From contig CAILTK010000007.1 in NCBI GenBank assembly GCA_903837135.1, positions 20,547-84,546 on the forward strand: a stretch of DNA of 64,000 nucleotides, given 5' to 3'. This document shows positions 40,478 to 49,653 of this stretch, in pieces. Source of the stretch: an uncultured Caulobacterales bacterium. Lineage in GTDB: Bacteria > Pseudomonadota > Alphaproteobacteria > Caulobacterales > Caulobacteraceae. The position numbers and the translations under genes are program-made. The notes below the pieces were generated by a model. That model was not told where the DNA came from and did not search any database. It was given only the letters and a program-made list of their open reading frames with translations. Position 1 is the first letter of the stretch. Every line of letters begins with the position of its first letter.

Positions 40478-41032
40478 TCAGGCTTCGTCCCACTGCAGAT
40501 TGTCTTCGCCGGCGCTGGTCGCGCCGCGACCGGGGGGCGGCTTGCCGTTGTCGGCGCCGCGCCGCCAGGGGCCGGTGTAGGCCGGGTCGTCCCGCCGGCG
40601 TCGGTCGGGTCCGAAATAGCCGGCGGACCGGATGAAGGGGCGGGGGCGATAGATCACCGCCTGCAGCCGCTCGAGGACCGAGCGGGCGGTCAGGGGCTTG
40701 GCGACGAATTCAGTCACGCCCGCGTCCCGCGCCTCCACCACCCGGGTCTTCTCCGAGTGGCCGGTCATCATCACGATCGGCAGATAGGGGTTGCGGCTGT
40801 CCGGTGCGTTGCGAACCATCCGGGTGAACTCCACCCCGTCGATCGGAAACATCTGGAAGTCGACGATGGCCACGTCCGCAGCCCAGTCGCGCAGAGCCTC
40901 CAGCGCCTCGGCTCCGTCCCGCGTCTCGCGCACATTGCGCACGCCGACGCCGGCCAGCACCGTCTGAACGATGGCGCGCATGTGCTGGTTGTCGTCCACG
41001 AGCAGGACGCGGAGGTTCTCTAGGCCGCCCAT
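40478..41032 (-). CDS. Response regulator with basic C-terminal tail
   Basis: 184 residues. Receiver domain with Asp58 (VAIVDFQMFPIDGVEFTRM), LPIVMMTGHSEKTRV and FVAKPLTARSVLERLQ. After the receiver comes PFIRSAGYFGPDRRRRDDPAYTGPWRR, an Arg-rich motif recurring in alphaproteobacterial receivers and PilZ-like proteins, then a disordered tail. No DNA-binding domain. Output is unknown; possibly protein-protein signalling in motility or cell-cycle control. Confidence 0.85.
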   Translation of the reverse strand: MGGLENLRVLLVDDNQHMRAIVQTVLAGVGVRNVRETRDGAEALEALRDWAADVAIVDFQMFPIDGVEFTRMVRNAPDSRNPYLPIVMMTGHSEKTRVVEARDAGVTEFVAKPLTARSVLERLQAVIYRPRPFIRSAGYFGPDRRRRDDPAYTGPWRRGADNGKPPPGRGATSAGEDNLQWDEA

Positions 41033-41156
41033 GCGATCAGTCCCTTCGCCGCCGATGGCGGTCCGCGACGCTTAAACGCTTAACATTCATTTTCGCTCGC
41101 TTCCCGACCCTCTGGGCCTGGCGACCGGGATACCGGCCGCGCGGCGGTTGGCTGGC

Positions 41157-41375
41157 TCAAGCGGCGCTCTGAAGCTCTTTCCAACGCGTCAGCGCTTCCT
41201 CCGGCCCGGCGTAGGCCTCCTGCAGTTCCGCGTTCCAATACCGCAGCAACTCGAGCGGCACCTGGCGACCGGAAACGGCGCAGATCACATAACGGCCGGG
41301 CTTCAGCACCACGTATTCGCCGTCGCCGTAGTGTACGGCGGCCGGCCCATCGAGATTTCGGTCGAATGCGTTCAT
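41157..41375 (-). CDS. DUF2093 family protein
   Basis: 72 residues. HYGDGEYVVLKPGRYVICAVSGRQVPLELLRYWNAELQEAYAGPEEAL is the DUF2093 domain, common in Rhizobiales and Caulobacterales, often beside xseA as here. It lies 42 bp after xseA on the same strand. Function unknown. Confidence 0.85.
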   Translation of the reverse strand: MNAFDRNLDGPAAVHYGDGEYVVLKPGRYVICAVSGRQVPLELLRYWNAELQEAYAGPEEALTRWKELQSAA

Positions 41376-41417
41376 GAAGGGATTGTAATCCGTCTGCTGC
41401 GCCGCGCAAACGGCGGT

Positions 41418-42845
41418 TCAGAAAAGATTTCCCTGCTGCGGCGGCGCCTGTTTTCGTTGTGTCGCCTTTGTCGCGTCGCCCTCCACCTTGGCCCGGGTGT
41501 TCCCATCGGCGAACTTCAACTGGAGGGCGTCGCCGGGTTTCAACTCCGCGGCGGTGTGCACCAGTTCGCCGCCCGGCCGGCGGACCAGGGCGAAGCCGCG
41601 GGCCAGCGGCGCCTCGGGATGGAGCGAGGTCAGGAGCCGGCCCGCGCGCTCGAGCCGATCCTCGCGCCGCTCGATCAGCCGTCCCAGCGCGATGGACAGC
41701 CGCGGCGGCAAACGCGCCAGCCGCTCGGCCCGCAGGGCGAGCGGCCGCTGCAGCAGGTGTGGATTGAGCCGGCCTGAGATTCGCACCAGGTCGCGCTCAT
41801 GGGCCGCCACATTGCGGCTGAGGCCCGCGGACAACCGACCGGCCACGAGATCGAATCTCTGGCTGGCGAGGCCCAGCAAGGCCTCGGGGCGGGGCAGGCC
41901 GCGCGCGGCGCCGTCGAGGCGGGCGCGCCGAAGCTCGAACGTCCGCTGGACGGCGCGGGCCGTCCGTTGCTCCAGTCCAAGCACCTGCGCCTTCAGGTCC
42001 GCCAGCACCGGCGTCGCCATCTCCGCCGCGGCGGTCGGCGTGGGCGCCCGCCGGTCCGAGACGAAGTCGATCAGGGTGGTGTCGGTCTCGTGCCCGACGG
42101 CGGAGATCAGCGGAATGGCGCTCGCCGCCGCCGTCCGCGCCAGCGCCTCGTCGTTGAACGGCCAAAGATCCTCGATCGAGCCGCCCCCGCGGGCGACGAT
42201 GATGATCTCCGGCCGGGGCAGGGGACCAGCGCCGTCGATGGCGTTGAAACCGCGGATCGCCGCCGCCACCTGGGCGGCCGCGTCGGCCCCCTGAACCACC
42301 ACCGGCCAGACCACCACCCGGCACGGCCAGCGGTCGCGGATCCGGTGCAGGATGTCGCGGATCACCGCGCCGGTCGGACTGGTTATGACGCCGATCACGG
42401 CGGGCGAGGCGGGCAGGGTCCGTTTGCGGGAGGCGTCGAACAGGCCCTCGGCCTGCATCCTGGCCTTCAGCCGCTCCAGCTGGGCCAGCAGGGCGCCGAC
42501 CCCCGCCGGCTCCATGCTTTCGATGACGATCTGGTAGGAGGACCGGGCCGGGTAGGTGGTGATCCGCCCGGTGACGATGACCTCAAGCCCCATCTCCGGC
42601 TGACAGGTCAGACCGCGCACGCTGCCCTTCCACACGACGCCGTCGATGCAGGCGCGCTCGTCCTTCAGCGACAGATAGACGTGGCCCGAGGCGTGACGGG
42701 TGACCTTGGAGATCTCGCCACGCAGGCGGACGAAGCCGTAGGCGTCCTCCAACGTCCGCTTCATCGCGAACGCCAGTTCCGACACCGAATAGGCCGGGGC
42801 GTTTCCGGGCGCGGCGTCCGCCGTTTCTGATTCGACCAGGGTCAT
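41418..42845 (-). CDS. xseA: Exodeoxyribonuclease VII large subunit
   Basis: 475 residues. N-terminal OB-fold ([39 protein letters not shown]), then the catalytic region [43 protein letters not shown] and [30 protein letters not shown]. The long C-terminal helices follow. With the small subunit XseB (not in the window) it degrades single-stranded DNA. Divergent from purD. Confidence 0.95.
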   Translation of the reverse strand: MTLVESETADAAPGNAPAYSVSELAFAMKRTLEDAYGFVRLRGEISKVTRHASGHVYLSLKDERACIDGVVWKGSVRGLTCQPEMGLEVIVTGRITTYPARSSYQIVIESMEPAGVGALLAQLERLKARMQAEGLFDASRKRTLPASPAVIGVITSPTGAVIRDILHRIRDRWPCRVVVWPVVVQGADAAAQVAAAIRGFNAIDGAGPLPRPEIIIVARGGGSIEDLWPFNDEALARTAAASAIPLISAVGHETDTTLIDFVSDRRAPTPTAAAEMATPVLADLKAQVLGLEQRTARAVQRTFELRRARLDGAARGLPRPEALLGLASQRFDLVAGRLSAGLSRNVAAHERDLVRISGRLNPHLLQRPLALRAERLARLPPRLSIALGRLIERREDRLERAGRLLTSLHPEAPLARGFALVRRPGGELVHTAAELKPGDALQLKFADGNTRAKVEGDATKATQRKQAPPQQGNLF

Positions 42846-42919
42846 CGCGTGAAGATAGGCGCGATGCGCGCGCCGCGCGACCGCTTGACCGGCGAGGCGG
42901 CGCGGGCCAGACGGCGGCC

Positions 42920-44194
42920 ATGAACGTCCTCCTCGTCGGCTCCGGCGGGCGCGAACACGCCCTGGCCTGGAAGATCGCCCAGTCGCCCGCTCTCACGCGG
43001 CTGGTCGCCGCGCCGGGCAACCCGGGAATCGAGACCGTTTGCGAGTGCCGGCCGGTCGGGGTGCTGGAGGTCGCGGCGCTGGTGGACCTGGCGCGTGAGA
43101 TCGCCGCCGACCTTGTGGTGGTGGGGCCCGAGGCCTCGCTCGAGGCCGGTCTCGCCGACGCCCTCGCCGAGGTCGGCGTCCCCTGTTTCGGTCCCACCGC
43201 GGCGGCCGCGCGGCTCGAGACCTCCAAGGCCTTCTCCAAGGCCTTCGCCGATCGTCACGGCCTGCCCACCGCGCCGCATGTCGCCTGCGACAGCGCCGAG
43301 GCCGCCCGCGCGGCGCTCGACGGCTTTTCGCCGCCCTATGTGATCAAGGCCGACGGCCTCGCCGCGGGCAAGGGTGTGGTGATCGCCGAGGATCGCCCCC
43401 AGGCCGAGGCGGCGATCGACGACATGCTGGGCGGCCGGTTCGGCGCCGCCGGCGCGCGCGTGGTGATCGAGGCCTTCCTGACCGGCGAGGAAGTCTCGCT
43501 GTTCGCCCTCTGCGACGGCGAGACGGCTGTGCTGTTCGGCGCGGCCCAGGACCACAAGCGCGCCTACGACGGCGACCAGGGTCCCAACACCGGGGGGATG
43601 GGGACCTATTCGCCGGCGCCGATCGCCACGCCGGCCGCCCTCGCCGCGGCCGAACGCACCCTGATCCGGCCAGCGGTGCAGGGAATGGCCGCGGAGGGCG
43701 CTCCCTATCACGGCGTGCTGTTCGCCGGCCTGATGATCGATCAGGACCGGCCCAGCCTGGTGGAGTTCAACGCCCGCTTCGGCGACCCCGAATGCCAGGT
43801 GCTGATGCTGAGGCTGGCCAGCGACCTGCTGCCGTATCTCCATGCCGCGGCGGCCGGCGGTCTGGCCGACCTTCCGCCGCCGCAATGGCGGGACGCGGCG
43901 GCGGTCTGTGTGGTGCTGGCGGCGAAGGGCTATCCCGACGCGCCGGAAAAGGGCTCGGTGATCCGCGGCGTGGCGCAGGATTTCGGGCCGGACGTCGCCG
44001 TCTTTCACGCCGGAACCGCCCGGCGCGACGACGGGGCGCTGGTGGCCGCCGGCGGCCGGGTGCTGAACGTCTGCGCCCGCGGCGAGACCCTGGCCGTCGC
44101 CCGCGCGCGCGCCTACGCCGCGGTGGCGCGCATCGACTGGCCCGAGGGATTTCATCGCACCGACATCGCCTGGCGGGCGCTCCCACCGGGTTAG
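42920..44194 (+). CDS. purD: Phosphoribosylamine-glycine ligase
   Basis: 424 residues. [23 protein letters not shown] at the start, [12 protein letters not shown], the ATP-grasp core [17 protein letters not shown] and [16 protein letters not shown], and the metal-binding [16 protein letters not shown] identify GAR synthetase, the second step of purine synthesis. Length is normal. It lies divergently from xseA with only 74 bp between the starts. Confidence 0.96.
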   Translation: MNVLLVGSGGREHALAWKIAQSPALTRLVAAPGNPGIETVCECRPVGVLEVAALVDLAREIAADLVVVGPEASLEAGLADALAEVGVPCFGPTAAAARLETSKAFSKAFADRHGLPTAPHVACDSAEAARAALDGFSPPYVIKADGLAAGKGVVIAEDRPQAEAAIDDMLGGRFGAAGARVVIEAFLTGEEVSLFALCDGETAVLFGAAQDHKRAYDGDQGPNTGGMGTYSPAPIATPAALAAAERTLIRPAVQGMAAEGAPYHGVLFAGLMIDQDRPSLVEFNARFGDPECQVLMLRLASDLLPYLHAAAAGGLADLPPPQWRDAAAVCVVLAAKGYPDAPEKGSVIRGVAQDFGPDVAVFHAGTARRDDGALVAAGGRVLNVCARGETLAVARARAYAAVARIDWPEGFHRTDIAWRALPPG

Positions 44195-44264
44195 GGTTTG
44201 CCTCTGCGCCCGGCCTGGGTCAAAACACCGTCAGAAGAAACGGTACGCAGGTCGAGGACTGTTG

Positions 44265-45344
44265 ATGGCTGAAGCCGCCCTATCCGCTCAGGACACCTTC
44301 TCCGGCACCAAGCCGGTGGACGAGCGCTATCGCCTGGACGAAGGCCGGCTCGAGGCCTGGCTCAAGGAGAACGTGGCGGACTACGCCGGGCCGCTGGAGG
44401 TCCGCCAGTTCAAGGGCGGCCAGTCCAACCCGACCTACCAGCTGGTCACCCCGGCCCGAAAGTACGTGCTCCGCCGCAAGCCGCCGGGGGTGCTTCTGCC
44501 CTCCGCCCACGCGGTCGACCGCGAATTCAAGGTCATCTCGGCGCTCGGCACGACCGGCTTTCCCGTCGCCCACGCCTACGCCCTGTGCACCGACGAGAGC
44601 GTAATCGGCACCATGTTCTACGTGATGAGCATGGTCGAGGGCCGCATCCTGTGGGACGGCTCGCTGCCGGGCATGTCGCCCGAGGAGCGCCGCGCCACCT
44701 ACCGGGCCGAGATCAAGACCCTGGCCGATCTGCACAACACCGACTACGCCGCGATCGGCCTGGCCGACTTCGGCAAGCCCGGCAACTATTTCGCCCGCCA
44801 GATCGGCCGCTGGACCAAGCAGTACCGGGCGTCCGAGACCATGGTGATCCCGGCCATGGAGCAGCTGATGGAGTTCCTGCCGGCCACCGTGCCGGACGAT
44901 GACACCACCTCGATCGTCCACGGCGACTACCGGCTCGACAACATGGCCCTGCATCCCACCGAGCCGAAGGTGGTGGCGGTGCTCGACTGGGAGCTGTCGA
45001 CCCTCGGCAATCCGCTGGCCGACTTCACCTATTTCCTGATGAACTGGTTCGCCAAGGGCGACGGGCGCTCCGGCATCGCCGGGCTGGACCTGAAGGCGAT
45101 GGGCATTCCCACGCTCGACGAAGCGGTGGAGCAATACTGCGAGCTGACCGGACGCAGCGGCCTGCCGGCCCTCGACTGGTACTTCGCCTACAATCAGTTC
45201 CGCCTCGCCGGCATCCTGCAGGGCATCGTCGGCCGGGTGCGCGACGGCACCGCCTCGAGCACCCAGGCGGTCGCCAACGCCGAGCGCGTCGTGCCGCTGG
45301 CTGAATCGGCGCTGGAGTTCGCCAAGCGCGCGGGCCTCAAGTAG
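44265..45344 (+). CDS. APH-family phosphotransferase (acyl-CoA dehydrogenase associated)
   Basis: 359 residues from ATG at 44265 (GAGG 7 bases upstream; TTG at 44262 is an alternative). Kinase-like fold: FKGGQSNPTYQL, YVLRRKPPGVLLPSAHAVDREF (nucleotide-binding Lys region), and the catalytic IVHGDYRLDNMALH followed by VAVLDWELSTLGNPLADF. This is the ACAD10/11 N-terminal-like group, which phosphorylates hydroxy-acyl substrates such as 4-hydroxyacyl-CoA. Usually linked to fatty or branched acid breakdown; an acyl-CoA dehydrogenase is not next to it here. Confidence 0.88.
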   Translation: MAEAALSAQDTFSGTKPVDERYRLDEGRLEAWLKENVADYAGPLEVRQFKGGQSNPTYQLVTPARKYVLRRKPPGVLLPSAHAVDREFKVISALGTTGFPVAHAYALCTDESVIGTMFYVMSMVEGRILWDGSLPGMSPEERRATYRAEIKTLADLHNTDYAAIGLADFGKPGNYFARQIGRWTKQYRASETMVIPAMEQLMEFLPATVPDDDTTSIVHGDYRLDNMALHPTEPKVVAVLDWELSTLGNPLADFTYFLMNWFAKGDGRSGIAGLDLKAMGIPTLDEAVEQYCELTGRSGLPALDWYFAYNQFRLAGILQGIVGRVRDGTASSTQAVANAERVVPLAESALEFAKRAGLK

Positions 45345-45368
45345 GCGGCGGCTGTCCGACGGGGCCTT

Positions 45369-46559
45369 TTATTCCACGGGGAGTTCGCCGGCGTAGAGGG
45401 CGTGCGGCCTGACGAGGTCGCGTTCGTGGTATTGCTCCATGGCGTGCGCGATCCAGCCGACCACGCGGGCGACCCGGATCAGGGCGCTGTGGTCGTGGCG
45501 CAGATCGACCTTCCGGGCCAGGAGCTGGGACGGCAGGACGAAGTCCGGCGCCGCCCCGGTCATTTCGTGCACGGCCGCCGCCGCGGCCTGCATGCGGATG
45601 AAGTCGGGATCGTCGCCGCACAGGGTGCGCAACACGTCGAACAGGGACGCGGCGCGCGGATCGCCGTCGGGATAGTTCTTTGATTCGAACCCCGGCACGG
45701 CCTTGCCTTCGCGAACGCGGCGGACGATCGGATCGCGCGGGTCGGCGGCGGCGCCGATTTCGTCCAGCAGGCGCGCCACGCTCGCGCTCTGCCCGAAGAT
45801 CAGCCGCCGCCCTGAGGAGGAGACCAGGCCGGCGATCGCCGCGGCGTATGGGGTGACCCCCGTATTGGCCGCCGCGCGAACCGCATAGGTGGTCGGATCG
45901 AGTTCGTGGTCCGCGGCGAGCACGAAGAAGTGGCGTACCGCGTCGGCGTAGCGCGGATCGGCCTTCAGCGAGTCGATCAGGAACTCATGGACCGGCGCCG
46001 TACTGGGGTGATCGGCGCCGACATAGGCCGCCGCGACGCAGCGCACCACGTCCGCGCCCGACCGCCGGTATCCGGCCGGCGACAGGTCGTAGGCCCGCGG
46101 ATTGGCGAACTCGACCGTGAAGAGCTTGGCGATGGCCCGCTGCAGGGGATTGATGTCGTCCGGCAGCCGCGCGCCTGGCCCGTCCGGCGGCACCCGTGGA
46201 AGGTCGCCGCCGAAGATCTCCCGCTCGTTCGCCTGCCACAGCAGGGCGGCGATCGATTCCAGCGTCTCGGTCCTGGCCAGCGCCAGGGCGGGACGGCCGC
46301 GGTAGTAGTGGCCCTGTTCGGTGATCAGGGTGATGGCGGTGGTCTCGACCAGCTTGCTCTGGAGGGAGGAGGCGGACAGGTCTCCTTTCTCGCCCTGGAG
46401 CATCCGCATCACGTCGCGACGCCAGTATTTGCGGCTTTTGGCGCCGGGAATGCGCTGCGAGCGGATCTGCCCCCGGCTCACGTAGGCGTAGACCGTGGCG
46501 ATGCTGACGCCGAGGGCGTCGGCGACTTCTTCGGCGGTCATGTACAGCTCAGACGCCAA
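45369..46559 (-). CDS. HTH domain fused to degenerate citrate synthase, probable regulator
   Basis: 396 residues from TTG at 46559 (AAAGG 6 bases upstream); ATG at 46541 and TTG at 46625 are alternatives. Residues about 7-55 are a MerR/excisionase-type HTH (MTAEEVADALGVSIATVYAYVSRGQI). The rest is citrate-synthase fold: FVLAADHELDPTTYAVRAAANTG, PGFESKNYPDGDPRAASL, RVARVVGWIAHAMEQY and VRPHALYAGEL. The first His (ADHE) and DPRA are kept, but the GPxHGGA His is replaced (GRRLIFGQ) and GFGHxxY has become GFESKNY, so two catalytic histidines are lost. It is therefore more likely an acyl-CoA- or acid-sensing repressor or activator. It is divergent from the TonB receptor/AtuA block. Confidence 0.85.
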   Translation of the reverse strand: MASELYMTAEEVADALGVSIATVYAYVSRGQIRSQRIPGAKSRKYWRRDVMRMLQGEKGDLSASSLQSKLVETTAITLITEQGHYYRGRPALALARTETLESIAALLWQANEREIFGGDLPRVPPDGPGARLPDDINPLQRAIAKLFTVEFANPRAYDLSPAGYRRSGADVVRCVAAAYVGADHPSTAPVHEFLIDSLKADPRYADAVRHFFVLAADHELDPTTYAVRAAANTGVTPYAAAIAGLVSSSGRRLIFGQSASVARLLDEIGAAADPRDPIVRRVREGKAVPGFESKNYPDGDPRAASLFDVLRTLCGDDPDFIRMQAAAAAVHEMTGAAPDFVLPSQLLARKVDLRHDHSALIRVARVVGWIAHAMEQYHERDLVRPHALYAGELPVE

Positions 46560-46636
46560 GGTCGGCCTTTCAGGTTGAATAATTTTGTACAGATTGACAG
46601 GGGAGAGCGACAAGTCAATTTTCAACCCAACTGATC

Positions 46637-46652
46637 TCGTACGTGTGTACGA
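46637..46652. promoter_or_regulatory. TCGTAC-N4-GTACGA palindrome, candidate operator
   Basis: Perfect 6+6 inverted repeat with GTGT spacer, in the short divergent region between the HTH-citrate synthase gene and TonB receptor 2. A related half, TTTTGTAC, is near 46573. Both lie in an AT-rich patch that contrasts with the genes on either side. Confidence 0.5.
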
Positions 46653-46675
46653 AAAAAATCAATGTGGGGATGGGA

Positions 46676-49600
46676 ATGAGGGACTACCAAGTCAGGTTCG
46701 CGCTGGGTGCCGTCATGGCCATGGCCCCGCTCGGGGCGTTGGCCCAGACCGCTTCGCCACCCGCCGCGCCGCCCGCGGCGTCGGACGAGATCGTGGTCAC
46801 GGGGTCCCGGATCGCCCGCAAGGACTACAGCGCTCAGACGCCGATCGTGACCCTCGGGGCCGCCACGGTGGAGAAGACCGGCTCGCCGACCCTCGATACG
46901 GCCTTGAAGGAACAGCCGCAGTTCACCGCCTCGACCGGCTCGTCCACCAATTCGAGCGGCAACGGCGGTCAGGCCAACGTCCAGCTGCGCGGCCTTGGCC
47001 GGCAGCGCACGCTGGTGCTGATGGACGGCCGCCGCCTGCCGCCGTCCAATTCCGACGGCTCGGTCGACATCAACACCATCCCCAGCGCCCTGATCGAGAA
47101 CGTCGAGATCATCACCGGCGGCGCCTCGGCCGTTTATGGGTCTGACGCGGTCGCCGGCGTGGTCAACATCCGCATGAAGCATCACTTCGACGGGCTCGAA
47201 GTGGACGCGCAGGGGGGAGTCTCAGGGCACGGCGACGCCGATACCTACAAGGTCAGCGTCGCGGCCGGCGGCGAGTTCGCCCAGGGCCGGGGCGGGAACG
47301 TCTTTTCCGCCGAATACACCCAGCGCGATGCGATCACCCTCGCCGACCGCAATTTCACCACCGGCGCCAACCGGGATTCGGTGCTGCCGAACGGACTCGT
47401 CTCATTCGCCACCAACGCGCCGAGCCAGGCGGCGATCAACGCCGTCTTCGCCAAGTACGGCGTCGCGCCCGGTACGGTGAAGGCCACCAATTCGTTCGGC
47501 TTCAACGGCGACGGCAGCCTGTTCAGCACCGGCCAGACCGTGCAGGACTACCGAGGCTCGACCGACCCTTCGCTCGTTCATCTCACCACCGGCACGGTTC
47601 AGGCCGAGGGGCGGCAGTACCGCTACCTGCAGCTGCCGCTGCAGAGCTATTCGGTGTTCGATCGCGCCAGCTACGACCTCACGAACGACCTGCACGCCTT
47701 CGCGCAGTTCTATTTCACCAACGAAGTGGCCTCGACGCGGCTGAATCCCTTGCCGGCGCCGTCCAGCGCGACGAGCGGCGTTCCGCTCGTCCCGGTCACC
47801 AATCCCTTCATCCCCGCCGACCTGCAGACCCTCCTGGCGTCGCGCGCCAATCCCACCGCGCCGTTCGCCCTGTCCAAGCGCTTCGACGTGACCGGCGGGC
47901 GGCTGCAGCAGAACACCACCAACGTGTTCCAGCTCGTCGGCGGCCTCGACGGCAAGCTGCCGGTCAAGGACTGGACCTGGAGCGCCGACGCCACCTACGG
48001 CCGCAACGACATCACCATCCTGCAACCCAACTGGACCAGCCGGTCGGGGCTGGCGAGCCTGCTCAACGCGGCGGACGGCGGCGCCTCGATCTGCGCCGGC
48101 GGCTTCAATCCGTTCGGCAATCAGCCGGTCTCGGCGGCCTGCCAGGCGGTGTTCACCAAGCGCCTGCACACCACCGAGGAGCTCGAGCAGAAGGTCATCG
48201 AGGCCAACCTCCAGGGCGGCCTGTTCCAGCTTCCCGCCGGCGAGGTGCGCTTCGCCGCGGGGGTCGACTATCGCGAGGACTCGTTCCGCTACGACCCGGA
48301 CTCCCTGATCGCGTCGGGCGACATCATCGCCGCCAGCGGCGCCTATTTCTCGGGTCGCACCGACGCCAAGGAGGTCTATGGCGAACTCCTGGTCCCGGTG
48401 CTGAAGGATCTTCCGCTGATCAAGGCGCTCGACGCGGACCTCGGCTTCCGCGTCTCCGATTACAACACGGTCGGCACGGTCACGACCTACAAGGCCGACG
48501 TCAGCTGGAAGACCGTGTTCGACCTGACCTTTCGCGGCGGCTACGAGCGGGCCATTCGTGCGCCCAACGTCGGCGAGCTCGACACGCCGGAGAGCCAGGG
48601 CGTGACCATCATCGGCCTCGCCGGCGCGCTCGGCAGCGGCGATCCCTGCGACATCAACGGAGCCTATCGCAAGGGGGCGAGCGCCGCCCAGGTCCGGGCC
48701 CTCTGCATCGCCAACGGCGTGCCGGCAAGCCTGGTCGACACCTACACCTTCAGCCAGCAGTCGGCGGGGATCATCTCCGGCGGCAACACCAAACTGCGCG
48801 AAGAGACGGCCGACACCTTCTCGATCGGCGGGGTCTGGCGGCCGCGCTTCGAGCCGGCGCTGATCCGCAACATCTCCCTGTCGGTCGATTACTATAACAT
48901 CGACGTGCAGGACGCGATCGGGACCATCACCGCGCCGCTGGCGCTGTCGCGCTGCTTCAACGCGACGGGCTCGACCAATCCGACCTACGACCCCAACAAC
49001 ATCTTCTGCAAGCTGATCAGCCGCAACTCCGACGGCACGCCCAACACCATCAGCACCCAGAGCCTGAACCTCGGCGGCTACAAGACCTCGGGCGTCGACA
49101 TTCAGCTCGACTGGCGCTTCCCGACCGCCGCGCTCGGCCTGCCGGACGGCGGCCAGCTGTCGGTGAACCTCCTCACCACCTATCTGGCCAGCTTCCAGAT
49201 CAAATCCCTGCCCGGCGATCCCTTCCTCGAATACGCCGGCACGATCGGCAACGGCCAGATCGACCCGGTGGCGATCAGCCGTCCGCACTGGAAATCCAAT
49301 CTCTACCTCAGCTACGACCGCGGGCCGGCCACGGTGGGCCTGACCTGGCGGTACATCGGCGCCATGGAGAACGCCGCCAACGTCGGCGTGACCAACGGTA
49401 CGGCGCTCGGCGTCTCGCCGGTGAGCTACTTCGACCTCAATCTCCGCTATCGCCTCACGCGAAAGCTCGAGCTGTGGGGCACGATCGCCAACCTCGCCGA
49501 CAAGCAGCCGCCGGTCTATCCGTCGGTGGGGTCCACGGACGGGGCGACCTATGACGTCATCGGTCGCGCCTTTACCGTGGGCGTCAAGGCGCGGTTCTAA
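46676..49600 (+). CDS. TonB-dependent outer-membrane receptor 2
   Basis: 974 residues from ATG at 46676, preceded by GTGGGGATGGGA; ATG at 46670 is close. Signal peptide (FALGAVMAMAPLGALAQ), TonB-box-like DEIVVTGSRIAR, plug (LRGLGRQRTLVLMDGRRLPPSN; DINTIPSALIENVEIITGGASAVYGSDAVAGVVNI) and a long barrel ending VGVKARF. It belongs to the group with GLG..RTLVLMDGRR plugs, typical of uptake of organic compounds (sugars, aromatics, polypeptides) in Caulobacterales and Sphingomonadales. It heads the block that includes atuA, DUF4387, MFS and hydrolase genes. Confidence 0.93.
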   Translation: MRDYQVRFALGAVMAMAPLGALAQTASPPAAPPAASDEIVVTGSRIARKDYSAQTPIVTLGAATVEKTGSPTLDTALKEQPQFTASTGSSTNSSGNGGQANVQLRGLGRQRTLVLMDGRRLPPSNSDGSVDINTIPSALIENVEIITGGASAVYGSDAVAGVVNIRMKHHFDGLEVDAQGGVSGHGDADTYKVSVAAGGEFAQGRGGNVFSAEYTQRDAITLADRNFTTGANRDSVLPNGLVSFATNAPSQAAINAVFAKYGVAPGTVKATNSFGFNGDGSLFSTGQTVQDYRGSTDPSLVHLTTGTVQAEGRQYRYLQLPLQSYSVFDRASYDLTNDLHAFAQFYFTNEVASTRLNPLPAPSSATSGVPLVPVTNPFIPADLQTLLASRANPTAPFALSKRFDVTGGRLQQNTTNVFQLVGGLDGKLPVKDWTWSADATYGRNDITILQPNWTSRSGLASLLNAADGGASICAGGFNPFGNQPVSAACQAVFTKRLHTTEELEQKVIEANLQGGLFQLPAGEVRFAAGVDYREDSFRYDPDSLIASGDIIAASGAYFSGRTDAKEVYGELLVPVLKDLPLIKALDADLGFRVSDYNTVGTVTTYKADVSWKTVFDLTFRGGYERAIRAPNVGELDTPESQGVTIIGLAGALGSGDPCDINGAYRKGASAAQVRALCIANGVPASLVDTYTFSQQSAGIISGGNTKLREETADTFSIGGVWRPRFEPALIRNISLSVDYYNIDVQDAIGTITAPLALSRCFNATGSTNPTYDPNNIFCKLISRNSDGTPNTISTQSLNLGGYKTSGVDIQLDWRFPTAALGLPDGGQLSVNLLTTYLASFQIKSLPGDPFLEYAGTIGNGQIDPVAISRPHWKSNLYLSYDRGPATVGLTWRYIGAMENAANVGVTNGTALGVSPVSYFDLNLRYRLTRKLELWGTIANLADKQPPVYPSVGSTDGATYDVIGRAFTVGVKARF

Positions 49601-49653
49601 TCCTCCTGGCGGCGACCTGGGGGCCGCCGCCGCAGTTCATGTGAAGGCCGTCG

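Noticed and set aside
45369..46559. Calling the HTH fusion an active citrate synthase (gltA or prpC)
   Set aside because: Two of three catalytic positions are changed and a DNA-binding domain is attached.
47402..49288. 628-residue minus-strand frame inside TonB receptor 2
   Set aside because: Antisense shadow; the plus-strand frame has full plug and barrel motifs.
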